In this document: piece after piece, positions 53,230 to 63,500 of the stretch
How the letters are laid out: each line of letters opens with the position of its first letter
Position numbering within the stretch: position 1 is the stretch's first letter
Assembly (NCBI GenBank): GCA_910575155.1
Contig: CAJTDX010000017.1
Location: 1-64,000 of the forward strand
Source of the DNA: Lachnospiraceae bacterium
Lineage (GTDB): Bacteria; Bacillota; Clostridia; Lachnospirales; Lachnospiraceae
Reading direction: 5' to 3'
Length of the DNA stretch: 64,000 nt
Translations under genes and position numbers: made by a program
The notes under the pieces: generated by a model
Seen by the model: only the letters and a program-made list of their open reading frames with translations
The model's database searches: none
What the model was told of the DNA's origin: nothing

Positions 53230-54219
53230 ATGGAAAAAACAAAACAGCAGAAAGCAAAAGATTTTTTGATTAATAATGGTGTTATTATTGTTATGTTTGT
53301 TCTGGTTATTTATACCGGAATTACGGCAGATAACTTCCTCACAAGTAGTAACTTATTGAATATTTTGATGAATATGAGTGCCCGTCTGGTAATCGCTTTG
53401 GGTATTGCAGGCTGCGTTATTACTGCAGGGTGCGACCTCTCCGCAGGACGTATGATCGGTTTTGCAGGCTGCGTGGCAGGTACATTACTGCAGCGTATGG
53501 ATTATTCCGGTAAATTCTTTCCGGATATGCAGCCAATGAACGTATTTTTAGCGCTGATTATCATTATGGCAATCTGTGCTGTATTCGGAAGTATTACAGG
53601 ATTTTTCATTGCATACCTGAATGTACCTCCGTTCATCGCTACTCTGGCTATGATGGAAATCGTGTATGGTATTTCAATGATTTATACAGGAGCAACACCT
53701 TTGGGTGGATATGTTTCTTCCTATACAGGTCTTGCAACAGGTTCCTTCCTGGGAATCAGTTATCTGATCTGGATTGCTATCATTGTAGCAGCTATCACAT
53801 GGTTTATATTTAACATGACCCGTCATGGAAAATACATGTATGCGATCGGTGGAAATCCTCAGGCAGCAGAAGTTGCAGGTGTTCCGGTTAAATTGACACT
53901 GGTATTGATCTACATGAAAGCAGCAGCTATGTATGGTCTGGCAGGATTCATGCTGGGTGCAAAAGCTGGTGGAGCATCCGTTCAGTTAGGTTATGGTTAC
54001 GAAATGGAAGCGATTGCAGCATGTACCATCGGTGGTGTATCTGTAACAGGTGGACGTGGTAAAGTGTCCTCAGCCGTTATCGGTGTTGCTGTATTCGAGC
54101 TTTTGAAAGCATCCTTACAGTACTTGGGCGTGGATGCAAACGCACAGTACATAGCGATCGGTATCGTTATCTTTATAGCTATTTCTCTGGATATTAGAAA
54201 ATATGTAGCAAAGAAATAA
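53230..54219 (+). CDS. mglC: Sugar ABC transporter permease, MglC type
   Basis: A 329-residue CUT2 permease with about nine membrane helices. GCDLSAGRMIGFAG, FIAYLNVPPFIATLAMMEIVYG and GGNPQAAEVAGVPV (the ATPase-contact loop) are typical, as is IGGVSVTGGRGKV. It lies 13 bases after mglA and is the last gene of the operon before a terminator. Confidence 0.93.
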   Translation: MEKTKQQKAKDFLINNGVIIVMFVLVIYTGITADNFLTSSNLLNILMNMSARLVIALGIAGCVITAGCDLSAGRMIGFAGCVAGTLLQRMDYSGKFFPDMQPMNVFLALIIIMAICAVFGSITGFFIAYLNVPPFIATLAMMEIVYGISMIYTGATPLGGYVSSYTGLATGSFLGISYLIWIAIIVAAITWFIFNMTRHGKYMYAIGGNPQAAEVAGVPVKLTLVLIYMKAAAMYGLAGFMLGAKAGGASVQLGYGYEMEAIAACTIGGVSVTGGRGKVSSAVIGVAVFELLKASLQYLGVDANAQYIAIGIVIFIAISLDIRKYVAKK

Positions 54220-54236
54220 TTAATTTCAGAATGCTC

Positions 54237-54270
54237 AATAGCGGCTGGATTTTTCAGCCGCTATTTTGGC
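54237..54270 (+). terminator. Terminator of the mgl operon
   Basis: AATAGCGGCTG and CAGCCGCTATT form a perfect 11-bp stem with a GATTTTT loop, followed by a short T tract. Confidence 0.8.
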
Positions 54271-54316
54271 ATTATAAGAGTAAAAGAATCTGCTATTCGT
54301 TCACGAACGGTCTGTT

Positions 54317-54343
54317 TGTGTCTGGTAATGCACAGAATGGAGG
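54317..54343 (+). promoter_or_regulatory. Hairpin plus ribosome-site element, copy 3
   Basis: TGTG (54317-54320) pairs with CACA (54331-54334), extended by a T-G wobble, and is followed by GAATGGAGG. It shares CTGTTTGTG with copy 2 and the 14-mer GCACAGAATGGAGG with both other copies. It provides the ribosome site 5 bases from the next ATG. Confidence 0.5.
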
Positions 54344-54348
54344 AAACA

Positions 54349-54660
54349 ATGGATAAATTTCTGGATTTGGCGGGGATCCCGCTGCTGCTGTTTGTAATAC
54401 TTGTTTACTATGCAATTCGTCTCAGGATTACAGGAGACTCTACAATTATACGTGGAAAAGATAAAGGTCCGTTGAAGGATGAGAAGATGTACGTTAAGCA
54501 GGCAGCCGGACTGATGCTGTTTTTAGCGGCAGCTTCTTTACTGATGATGGTGCTTTTATTTTGGAATGTGAGAGTGGCTATTGCAGAAATCGTTGTCTGT
54601 ATCCTTGCGCTTGGCTTTATGTGGAAACGTATGAACGATAAATACGGAGAACAGGGATAA
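54349..54660 (+). CDS. Small membrane protein of unknown function
   Basis: 103 residues with a membrane helix at about 5-22, a short basic loop (TGDSTIIRGKDKGPLKDEKMY) and two further hydrophobic stretches (about 47-66 and 70-86). There is no recognised domain. It begins the unit that continues with the YesN/YesM genes (18 bases to yesN), so it may belong to that sensing system. The start is ATG 54349, set by the GGAGG 5 bases ahead. Confidence 0.7.
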   Translation: MDKFLDLAGIPLLLFVILVYYAIRLRITGDSTIIRGKDKGPLKDEKMYVKQAAGLMLFLAAASLLMMVLLFWNVRVAIAEIVVCILALGFMWKRMNDKYGEQG

Positions 54661-54678
54661 TAGAAAGGACAACAGGCT

Positions 54679-56298
54679 ATGGATTTGTATTCAGTCATGT
54701 TAGTGGATGATGAAGAGGCGGTTCGTCAGGCGATTGCAAAGAAGTTAGATTGGAATGAGATCGGATTTCAGGTTATTGCCACAGCAGAAAATGGAGAAGA
54801 AGCTCTTGAACTGGCTGAGAAGTTAAGGCCGGATGTGGTGATGACCGATATCAAGATGCCGTTTATGGATGGTCTGACTTTTTGTAACCGGCTAAAAGAA
54901 AGTCAGAAGAATATTAAGATAATTATTTTTTCTGGTTTTGATGAGTTTGAGTATGCCCAGGAGGCGATCAAGCTGGAAGTGGAGGAGTATATCCTTAAGC
55001 CGGTGGATTCGGAAGAGTTAAGAAGCGTCTTTGTAAAATTGAAAGAAGAGCTGGATGCAGAGATCAATGCGAAACGAAATCAGGACAAGTTTTATCAATA
55101 TTATCTGAAAAGTCTCCCTGTGATGAAAGAACAGTTCATGATCGGTTTACTGGAGGGAAGGATTGCTGATGAACGCATTCAGGAGATGAACAGTTCTTAT
55201 GAAGTGAATCTGGAATCTGATTTTTATGCGGTGGTCGTCTTCCGCACAGATACGCAGTCGAAAAGTGAACGTGAAGGAAAAAAACAGGCCATATTGAATC
55301 TGTCTTTAAAGCAGATTATTGATGAAAATATAGAGAAAGATACTCAGATGCACAGCTTTGTCTATTTAGACGCAGTAGTCGTAATCCTGATGCTTGAGGG
55401 AAGCGCTCATTTTGGCGGTGCAGTGCGGGAAATAGATCAGATTTGCAGAATTGCAAGCCGTTTACTGGAAATCAATGTGACAGCGGGGATTGGACAGCTG
55501 GTAAAAAATCTGGAGGACATGTCGGTGTCTTATAAAGGAGCCATGGACGCAGCGGATTACCGTGTGCTACTGGAACCCAATCAGGCTATTTATATTAAGG
55601 ACATTCAGCCTTCCATAAACCATGATTTCTTTCTGGACGACAATGATATTCAAAAGGTATTGAAAGCAGTGAAGCTGGGACAGAGTCATGAAGTGAGAGT
55701 TGCGGTGGCTGAATTGATCAACAAGTTCAAAAACTCCAATATTTCCCTGCGGAGGTTTCAGGTAGCCATGCTGGAAATGGTAACGGAGCTTTCAAAACTG
55801 GGACGTTCCTATCATTTAAATCTGGAGGAGGTTTTTGGAGGAAACGTAGACTTTTATCAGGAAATCGTCAGATTTGATTCGTTGGATGATTTGGAAGACT
55901 GGCTGATTAATATCTGTATGAAATTCCGGATGTTTATACGCCAGGAACAGATGGATTCCGCAAAACTGCTGGCAGAAAAAGCGAAACAGTATATTGAAGA
56001 ACATTATGAGGAGAGCAAGCTGTCGGTAGAAGTATTATGCAGTCATTTGAATGTGAGCGCCGCCTATTTTTCTACCATTTTTAAGAGAGAAACCGGGGAA
56101 AGTTTTGTCACATATCTCACAAATGTGAGGATGGAGGCGGCGTTGGAGCTTTTAAATAATACCAGGGACAAGACGTATATCATTGCCAGAAAGGTAGGTT
56201 ATACGGAGCCAAATTATTTTAGTTATGTGTTTAAGAAAAAATATGGAATTTCACCGACAAAATATAGGATGAGCAGTTTAGAGCAGAATGGAAACTAA
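54679..56298 (+). CDS. YesN-type response regulator with AraC DNA-binding domain
   Basis: 539 residues. The receiver domain (1-120) has VDDEEAVR, the phosphorylation site Asp57 in VMTDIKMPFMDG and EYILKPVDSEEL. A long middle region (about 130-420) is of the type seen in YesN proteins. The AraC helix-turn-helix pair ends the protein (LSVEVLCSHLNVSAAYFSTIFKRETGESF and ARKVGYTEPNYFSYVFKKKYGISPTKYR). It overlaps the kinase gene by 11 bases, so the two are translationally coupled. Likely targets are the nearby sugar genes. Confidence 0.92.
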   Translation: MDLYSVMLVDDEEAVRQAIAKKLDWNEIGFQVIATAENGEEALELAEKLRPDVVMTDIKMPFMDGLTFCNRLKESQKNIKIIIFSGFDEFEYAQEAIKLEVEEYILKPVDSEELRSVFVKLKEELDAEINAKRNQDKFYQYYLKSLPVMKEQFMIGLLEGRIADERIQEMNSSYEVNLESDFYAVVVFRTDTQSKSEREGKKQAILNLSLKQIIDENIEKDTQMHSFVYLDAVVVILMLEGSAHFGGAVREIDQICRIASRLLEINVTAGIGQLVKNLEDMSVSYKGAMDAADYRVLLEPNQAIYIKDIQPSINHDFFLDDNDIQKVLKAVKLGQSHEVRVAVAELINKFKNSNISLRRFQVAMLEMVTELSKLGRSYHLNLEEVFGGNVDFYQEIVRFDSLDDLEDWLINICMKFRMFIRQEQMDSAKLLAEKAKQYIEEHYEESKLSVEVLCSHLNVSAAYFSTIFKRETGESFVTYLTNVRMEAALELLNNTRDKTYIIARKVGYTEPNYFSYVFKKKYGISPTKYRMSSLEQNGN

Positions 56299-58087
56299 GA
56301 TTAAGAAGTATTGGGAATTTGTTAAATTTCGTTTTCGTACGGCAAGCATCCAGGCGTTGATTGCCGTATCTTTTACTATTATGGCAGTAATCTCCATGGG
56401 GTTTGCCGGCATTCTTTTGTATGGAAGGTTCAGCTCCAGTACGGAAGAACTTATACTGAAAAACAGCGAACAGCTTGTAAATCAGATCAGTCTGAATCTG
56501 GAGAACTATGTGAGAGGGATGATGCGGATCTCTGATTCTATGTATTATGGTGTTATCAAGAATGTGGATCTGGAATCGGACAACCTGAATCAGGAACTGA
56601 ATCTGCTGTATGAGGCCAATAAAGATGATCTGGTAAATATAGCCTGTTTTGACGACAGCGGGAATCTGGTAGGCGCAGTGCCAGTGGCCACTATGAAGAA
56701 AAATCTGGACATCACCACCCAGGAATGGTATAAGAAAGCGAATAACAAAATTGAAAACCTTCATTTTTCTACGCCTCATGTGCAGAATCTCTTTGAAGAA
56801 AGTACGTACCGTTACTATTGGGTAGTGTCTATGAGCCGGATTGTGGAATTAACCAGAGGCGGCGACATTGGCAGAGGTATTTTGCTGGTGGACATGAATT
56901 ACAGCAGTATTGAGCAGCTTTTCACCAAAGTAAATGCAAAAAATGCAGGCTATGTGTATTTAATAGACAGAAATGGTGAGATTATTTATCATCCCAGGCA
57001 GAAAGCCATTTATTCGAAACTGGATAAAGAAAATAATATTGCGGCGGCGCTGTATGAGGATGGAAATTATAAGGAGATTTTTGAGGGAGAAGAGAGATCG
57101 GTATCGGTAAAAACCTTAGGTTATACCGGATGGAAAATTGTCAGCGTGGTGACGACGGATGAATTTTATCTGGATTTGACGCAGATAAGGTTTTTTGTGA
57201 TTGTGATTGTGGTATTTGCAATTCTTCTAATGTCTGCTATGAATATGATTATATCTTCAAGAATTTCCACGCCGATTCAGAAGCTGGAAAAATCGGTAAA
57301 GGTTTTGGAAAGCGGGAGTTTGAATTTAGAGATCTATGAGGGCGGCTCAAAAGAAATCAGGCATCTGGGCAGGACAATCAAAGGTATGGTAATCCAGATG
57401 CGGGAACTGATGGATGATATTGTACTTGAGCAGGAGGAAAAGAGAAAAAGTGAACTGGACGCCCTTCAGTCTCAGATTAATCCGCATTTTCTGTATAATA
57501 CATTGGATTCCATCGTATGGATGATTGAAAGTGAACAATATAAAGAGGCTATTTCCATGGTAACAGCCCTGTCCAGACTGTTCCGAATCAGTCTCAACAA
57601 AGGAAAAACCATAATATCGATTGCCGACGAGCTGACTCATGCCAGAAATTATATGAATATTCAGAAGGTACGGTATAAGAACCGCTTTGAATTTAAGACG
57701 CATGCAGATCCTGAGATTTATAACTGCAGCACGATTAAGCTGATTATTCAGCCAATTCTCGAAAATGCAATTTATTATGGCATGGAATATATGGACGGAG
57801 ACGGTATTATTGAGGTAAAAGGTTATGAAAAAGACGGTGATATTTATATAGATGTGACCGATAACGGTCTGGGAATGTCCAAGGAAGTGGTAGATTATCT
57901 TCTGACCGATAACGGAAGAGTTCACAAGAAAGGTTCGGGCGTGGGTCTGCTGAATGTTCATCAGAGAATACGCCTGTATTTTGGGGAGCCATATGGCCTG
58001 AGTATAGAAAGCGAACCTGACGAGGGAACGACAGTTACGATTCATTTGCCTAAGAAATCTATGCAGGAGGAACCTGTACATGACTAA
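56288..58087 (+). CDS. YesM-type sensor histidine kinase
   Basis: 599 residues. Two membrane helices (about 18-40 and 300-320) enclose a large external dCache-like sensor domain. A HAMP segment (ISSRISTPIQKLEKSVKVLESG) follows, then the His_kinase domain with LQSQINPHFLYNTLDSIVWMIE (phospho-His 400) and the ATPase domain with DNGLGMSKE and GSGVGLLNVHQRIRLYFG. It works with the overlapping YesN gene. The next gene overlaps its end by 8 bases and encodes a membrane-tethered binding protein, a likely ligand presenter. Confidence 0.92.
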   Translation: METKIKKYWEFVKFRFRTASIQALIAVSFTIMAVISMGFAGILLYGRFSSSTEELILKNSEQLVNQISLNLENYVRGMMRISDSMYYGVIKNVDLESDNLNQELNLLYEANKDDLVNIACFDDSGNLVGAVPVATMKKNLDITTQEWYKKANNKIENLHFSTPHVQNLFEESTYRYYWVVSMSRIVELTRGGDIGRGILLVDMNYSSIEQLFTKVNAKNAGYVYLIDRNGEIIYHPRQKAIYSKLDKENNIAAALYEDGNYKEIFEGEERSVSVKTLGYTGWKIVSVVTTDEFYLDLTQIRFFVIVIVVFAILLMSAMNMIISSRISTPIQKLEKSVKVLESGSLNLEIYEGGSKEIRHLGRTIKGMVIQMRELMDDIVLEQEEKRKSELDALQSQINPHFLYNTLDSIVWMIESEQYKEAISMVTALSRLFRISLNKGKTIISIADELTHARNYMNIQKVRYKNRFEFKTHADPEIYNCSTIKLIIQPILENAIYYGMEYMDGDGIIEVKGYEKDGDIYIDVTDNGLGMSKEVVDYLLTDNGRVHKKGSGVGLLNVHQRIRLYFGEPYGLSIESEPDEGTTVTIHLPKKSMQEEPVHD

Positions 58088-59021
58088 GAAAAACTGGATT
58101 ATTTTTGGTATTATGGTAAGTATGATGATACTGGTAATCGTGATGACTTATGTGTATATGGTGCCTTCTAAATCTGAAAAAAAAAGAATCCAGATTTCAG
58201 TGGTGGTGTACGGGAGCAGCAACGGACGCTGGACTGCGTTTAAAGAAGGAGTAGACCAGGCAGAGACAGATTTTGAGGCGGTAGTGAATTTTATAATCAT
58301 GGATGAAAAAAATGATTTTTCGGAACAGGCGGAAGTTTTAAAGCGGGAACTGGAGGGAGGAGCTCAGGGCCTGGCGGTGGCGGCGGCAGACTGCCGGGAG
58401 ATGAAGGATGATATCACAGAACTTGCAGAAAACGTGCCTGTCATACTGGTAGAGAGCGACATGGAGGTGGATTTGCCCTGTGTGGCGGCGGATGCCTACC
58501 AGATGGGAAGCGGACTGGCCCGGCAAATCGTAACAGAGATGGGAGAAGATCTCCAGGTATATATTCTGCCTGTGGACCAGAGACGTTCATGTACAGGGAT
58601 TCGTCTGCAGGGATTTCTGGATGAAATGAAAGATTCTGTCAAAGATGTGACGCAGCTTACACGTTTTGACGAAAATGCGCAGCGGGAATTTTGGGACAAA
58701 GCAGAATCGGCGGTATTGGTGGCTCTGGATGACCGGGAACTGGAACATGCAGTGACAGCGGTGCAGGAGAGCGAGCAGAAGGTGAGTCTGTATGGAATAG
58801 GAAGCAGTGAGAAAATCGTATATGAGCTTGACCGGGGAGTGATAAAAGGCATTGTATTTCAAAATGAATTTAATATGGGATATGAGGCAGTGGAGGTGCT
58901 GATTCAGAAGATACGCGGGGAGAAAGTTTCAAAGATGCCGGAAGTTGACTATCATCATGCATCTAAGGAGACCATGCACCTCAAAGAAAATGAGCGTCTG
59001 CTCTTTCCAATCATTCAATGA
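58080..59021 (+). CDS. Membrane-anchored sugar-binding-like protein, likely signal accessory
   Basis: 313 residues. An uncleaved-looking N-terminal membrane helix (WIIFGIMVSMMILVIVMTYVYMV) without a lipobox Cys leads to a type I periplasmic-binding fold (ISVVVYGSSNGRWTAFKEGVDQAE, GAQGLAVAAADCREM, VPVILVESDMEVDLPCVAADAYQMG). It overlaps yesM by 8 bases, so it is made together with the kinase. Such three-gene sets (YesM, YesN, binding protein) suggest that this protein delivers a bound sugar signal to the kinase rather than feeding a transporter. The role is inferred. Confidence 0.8.
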   Translation: MTKKNWIIFGIMVSMMILVIVMTYVYMVPSKSEKKRIQISVVVYGSSNGRWTAFKEGVDQAETDFEAVVNFIIMDEKNDFSEQAEVLKRELEGGAQGLAVAAADCREMKDDITELAENVPVILVESDMEVDLPCVAADAYQMGSGLARQIVTEMGEDLQVYILPVDQRRSCTGIRLQGFLDEMKDSVKDVTQLTRFDENAQREFWDKAESAVLVALDDRELEHAVTAVQESEQKVSLYGIGSSEKIVYELDRGVIKGIVFQNEFNMGYEAVEVLIQKIRGEKVSKMPEVDYHHASKETMHLKENERLLFPIIQ

Positions 59022-59036
59022 TAACTGGAGGCATAT

Positions 59037-60104
59037 ATGAAGAAGAAATATATACAGATAATATTTTACTTATGGATCGTGCTATGTTTGTCAGGATGCG
59101 GGATGGAAAATAATTTTCAAAATGAGCGTGGAGAACTTCCGAGAAGCTTAAAGATTGGGGTCAGCGTATATGATCAGTATGATACGTTTGTGGCAAGTTT
59201 GACAGAATGTCTGAAATCTATGGCGAAACAGAAAGAAAAGGATGAAAAGATCAGTATCAATGTTGAAGTGGTGAGCGCCGGAGGCAAGCAGAGCGTTCAA
59301 AATGACCAGGCCACAGATTTTATCAATGCCGGCTGTGATATTCTCTGTATCAATCTGGTGGACCGAACAGACGCCACCATGATTATTGAGAAAGCCAAAA
59401 ATGCAGGCGTACCAATTATTTTCTTTAACAGGGAACTGGTAAGAGAGGATTTGGAGCGCTGGGACAAGCTGTATTACGTTGGTTCGTCTGCTGCGGAGTC
59501 CGGGGACATGGAGGGACAGATTGTAGTGGATTTGTGTACAGGAGAAGATAATTTTAAAAAATGGGATAAAAACGGCGATGGCAAATTACAGTATGTGATT
59601 CTGGAAGGGGAGGCAGGTCATCAGGATTCTCTGGTTCGTACAGAGCATTCTATTAATGTTATTACGGAAGGGGGCATTAACCTGGAGAAGCTGGGGGATG
59701 GCATTGCAAACTGGAACAGGGCGCAGGGTAAGACGAAAATGGACCAGTGGATGGACGAGATCGGAGATCGTATTGAGCTGGTACTTTCTAATAATGACGA
59801 TATGGCGCTGGGGGCGATTGATTCCTGGAAGGAGTCAGGAAAATCAGAATGGCCGCTGATTGTGGGCATTGATGGAACGGCTCCGGCCCTTCAGGAAGTT
59901 TTGGAAGGAAATATGCAGGGGACAGTGCTGAACGACGCTCCCGGACAGGCGCACAGTATTCTGGAAATTGCGTATTCTCTGGGGCAGGGCACAGAGCTGC
60001 CGGAGGATATAGCGCTGGTGGATGACATCTATGTGAGTCTCCCCTATCGCATTGTTACGGCGGAAAATGTGGAACAGATTCTGGAACAGCAGTACCAGCC
60101 TTAA
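59037..60104 (+). CDS. Second MglB-like galactose/glucose-binding lipoprotein
   Basis: 355 residues. A signal peptide with lipobox LSGCG (Cys at about 21) is followed by the binding fold: IGVSVYDQYDTFVASLTECL, CINLVDRTDATMII, FFNRELVREDLERWDKLYYVGS, DKNGDGKLQYVILEGE (calcium loop) and LVLSNNDDMALGAIDSW. It resembles the first MglB but has no repeat linker and no transporter genes beside it. It lies 15 bases after the anchored binding protein. It may feed MglAC or act as a sensor partner. Confidence 0.88.
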   Translation: MKKKYIQIIFYLWIVLCLSGCGMENNFQNERGELPRSLKIGVSVYDQYDTFVASLTECLKSMAKQKEKDEKISINVEVVSAGGKQSVQNDQATDFINAGCDILCINLVDRTDATMIIEKAKNAGVPIIFFNRELVREDLERWDKLYYVGSSAAESGDMEGQIVVDLCTGEDNFKKWDKNGDGKLQYVILEGEAGHQDSLVRTEHSINVITEGGINLEKLGDGIANWNRAQGKTKMDQWMDEIGDRIELVLSNNDDMALGAIDSWKESGKSEWPLIVGIDGTAPALQEVLEGNMQGTVLNDAPGQAHSILEIAYSLGQGTELPEDIALVDDIYVSLPYRIVTAENVEQILEQQYQP

Positions 60105-60146
60105 ATTTATTAATATACTATTGTTCTCATGCAGGATTAAGGTATC

Positions 60147-60228
60147 AAAAAGCAGTGAAAAAACGGATGTGGAAAATTTGAAAAAGTACGTGCAAATTTT
60201 CTGTGAAAATTTTTTCACTGCTTTTTTT
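60147..60228 (+). terminator. Long intrinsic terminator of the yes operon
   Basis: AAAAAGCAGTGAAAAAA (60147-60163) pairs with TTTTTTCACTGCTTTTTTT (60210-60228); inside, GAAAATTTG pairs with CAAATTTTC. It ends in a T-run. Confidence 0.85.
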
Positions 60229-60587
60229 GTGTCCTGATTTCCTCTGGCGCTCAATCCGGCCAGTAAGCAGGCTGTCAGAGCGAATATTTTTCAGCCTGCA
60301 AGGGGGAAAGAGGCGATGCGGCGGCATCGTTGACTGACGGTAACCGGGAATATGGCAAAACAGGAGATTCTGAAAGTCTGATAGCTGACTGGATGGAGCA
60401 TGAATGTAAATGTAAGATTATACAAATAAAAATATGATATATGAAAAATTATGATGTGTATTTTGCGAAAAAAATTATAGATATACAAAAGAAAATTGTA
60501 TGGTATGTATGGGAGGGAATTTGTATAATTACTTTTACAGAAGCTGTTTCCACAGCAGCGGCAAGTTAACACAAGGAGGAGGACAAT
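60229..60587. other. Leader region ahead of the GH97 gene, possibly structured
   Basis: No gene. GCAGGCTG (60267-60274) and CAGCCTGC (60292-60299) form a perfect 8-bp stem; GCGATGC/GCATCG form another at about 60313-60330. Then AT-rich sequence leads to a TATAAT at 60524-60529 with only a weak -35 (TGGTAT, 17-base spacer). I recognise no riboswitch class. Confidence 0.4.
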
Positions 60588-63500
60588 ATGAAAAGAAAGA
60601 ACACTTGGCTGAGGAAAAAAGTAAAAGCGGCATTAGCAGCAGTCATAGCTGTCTCATTGGCATTGGGAAATGTGTCCCCTGTATTGGCGGCAGGACAGGA
60701 GACAGAGCGGGCTGCGGCAGATCAGGCGGGACGGGAAGCTTTGCCAGGCAATGGCATGATGCTCGACGGCAGTTGGATTGTAGACAATCGCAATGATGAA
60801 AAATTAAAGGTAAATGAAGATGGAAGCGTAACCATCACCACAGAGAGGGGTGAATGGGGCAGTATGAAAAATGTACTTCGGCAGAAAGTTGCCAATAAGG
60901 CGGACTTTGTGCTGACAGTGAAGGTTTCAGGACTGGTGGAAAAGGATTATCAGGGAGCTTTTCTGATGGCAAGCAGCGGAGCGGGACAGGCGAATGCCGT
61001 AGCGGCAGTGAGAAGATACCACAGTTTTCTCGGAGGCGGTTATGGAGCTCATGGACTGATAGGCATGATGAGCAACAAGGGAAGCACAGGTGAGTTTTAT
61101 ACGGCTGAACAGGACCGCGGGGAAGAGGTATATCTGCGTCTTAAAAAGTCCGGTTCCAGTTTCAGCAGTTATTACAGCAAGAACTACAGCGCCTCTGACG
61201 AGGGCTGGACGCTTATCGCGGATGGCAAAGATAGCAGTATCAACTCCATCACACAGGGAAATCTTACCGGAACAGAAGAAATATACATAGGTCTTACAGC
61301 CAACAGCGGAGGTCAGGATAACGCAATGGATATCACATTTTCTGATTTCCGTTTCGATGGAGAAGAGATTCCTCTGGGCGTGAATCTGTCCAGTTTAAAT
61401 TCCGTAGAATTAACATGTGCGGACACGGTTGCGGTAGGAGGCACAGCGAACCTGACCATGAAAGCGCTTGATGGAAACGGGGACGAACTTGCCGGAGAAA
61501 CCCTGGACAGCGTTGTCTATGCAAGTGAGGACGAAGAAATTGCCACTGTAGATCAGAATGGCGTGGTAACGGGCGTCAAAGCCGGGAAGACGGTCATAAG
61601 CTGTGAAGTAACGGCCGGGAGCATTGTAAGGTCGGCGCGCCTGGAAATCCAGGTAGGTGAAATTGTGGCGGAGAAAACCTGGACTACCACATCTCCGGAT
61701 GGCAGAACCACCCTGGAAGTAGAATTAATGACAGGCGGCACCCTGCAGTACCGGGCAAAACAGGATGGAAAAATAACCATGGAAACTTCACCGATCGGCA
61801 TTGTTACAAGTATCGGAGATTTTTCAAAGAAACTGGCATTTAAATCAGAAACATCAGAAGAAGAAATCAATGAGACATATCCTATGCTCAGCGGAAAAAG
61901 GAAAACTTATACCAATCATTGCAAACAGAGAACCGTGACGTTCACTCTGGAGGGCAAAGAAGGCGTAGAGTTTGACTTAATCACGCGCGCTTACGACGAT
62001 GGCACGGCATTTCGTTATGCAATCCGCGGAAGCGAAGAAAATGCGGCGCTGAATATCAGCAGCGAGACCACTGCTTTCCAGCTGCCGGCGGAGGCAGATG
62101 TGTACTATATGCCTCATGGCCCCGGACAGTGGACGTATGAGGGCTACTATGAAAAGGCAACGACCGAAACTCTTGCAGAGGGAGCGATCCCGTCTATTCC
62201 GCTTTTGTATAAAACAAAAGACGGCGTCTGGAATCTTCTGACAGAGGCGGCTTTAAACGGCTCTTATACAGGCTCCATGACGAGAGTGGAACAGGGCGGC
62301 CTTTTAAGACTTGCGTTTGATCCGATTCAGAGCAAAGACGTGCAGACGACGGCGCCGTTTATGTCTCCCTGGAGAACGATCATTACTGGTACGCCGGAGG
62401 ATATTGTACAGAATACAATGACGGAAAACTTAAGCCCCGAGCGGCTGGACGGATATGATTTTGAGAACTGGGTAGATCCCGGTTTATCTTCCTGGTCCTG
62501 GGTAACTTACTACGGCGGACAGGAAAACAAAGATACCCATAAGAAATTTATTGACATGGCGGCAGATTTGGGCTGGAAATACTATATTTTAGACGAAGGC
62601 TGGCAGCCGAAAACCACAAACGGCGACGGTACCAGATACACAGGCTACAGAGAATGGTTTTATGAGGTAAGAGATTACGCAAATGAAAAAGGCGTGAAGC
62701 TGATTGCGTGGGTGGATTCAAAAGATATTTCCAAAAAGGAAGACCGCGAGAGCCGTCTGGACCAGTGGGCGAAAGATGGAATTGTTGGTATCAAAACAGA
62801 CTTTTTCAACCACGAATCCCAGTCTGTGCTGCAGGTATATGATGAATTGTACAAATATTGTGCAGAAAAACACCTGATGGTAAATATTCACGGCGGAAAT
62901 AAGGCTGCCGGAGAGATCCGGACTTATCCGAATGTACTGGCGCGCGAGGGGATCGCAGGCCAGGAGCAGGGGGGCATCACGGCAGAACAGTATACCCTGA
63001 TTCCTTTTATCCGGGCGGCTGTGGGTCCGGCAGATGTGACCGAGCAGTTATTCTCACGGGACACAAGCAAGACGACTATGGGATTCCAGATTGCCCTGAC
63101 AGCTCTGGTGGAGGACGGCATTCATTCCATGGGTGACAGCGTAGAGAATTATTACAAAGTGGCTCCGGCGATTTCGTATTACAAGAATTATCCATCCTCA
63201 TGGGATGACTTAAAATATCTGGATTCTGTGCCTGGAGATTATGTAAATCTGGCAAGAAAAGCGGGAGATAGCTGGTATGTTTCCGGAATCAGTACCAAAG
63301 AGAAGGACATGGAGGTTGTTCTGGACTTTTTGGAAAGCGGAACAGACTACACGGCAGTAATTTATAAAGAGAATGGGCGCAGTGACCTTGTAATGGAAGT
63401 GCAGGAAGTGACCAGTACAGATCGCTTAAGCATTCCCGTATTAAAGGGCGGCGGTTATGCGGTGAAGGTGATTCCCAGGGAGAAATTAGATGTCATTACC

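Noticed and set aside
60260-60420. A known riboswitch class in the GH97 leader
   Set aside because: I compared it by eye with the c-di-GMP, cobalamin, lysine and T-box cores and found no convincing match.
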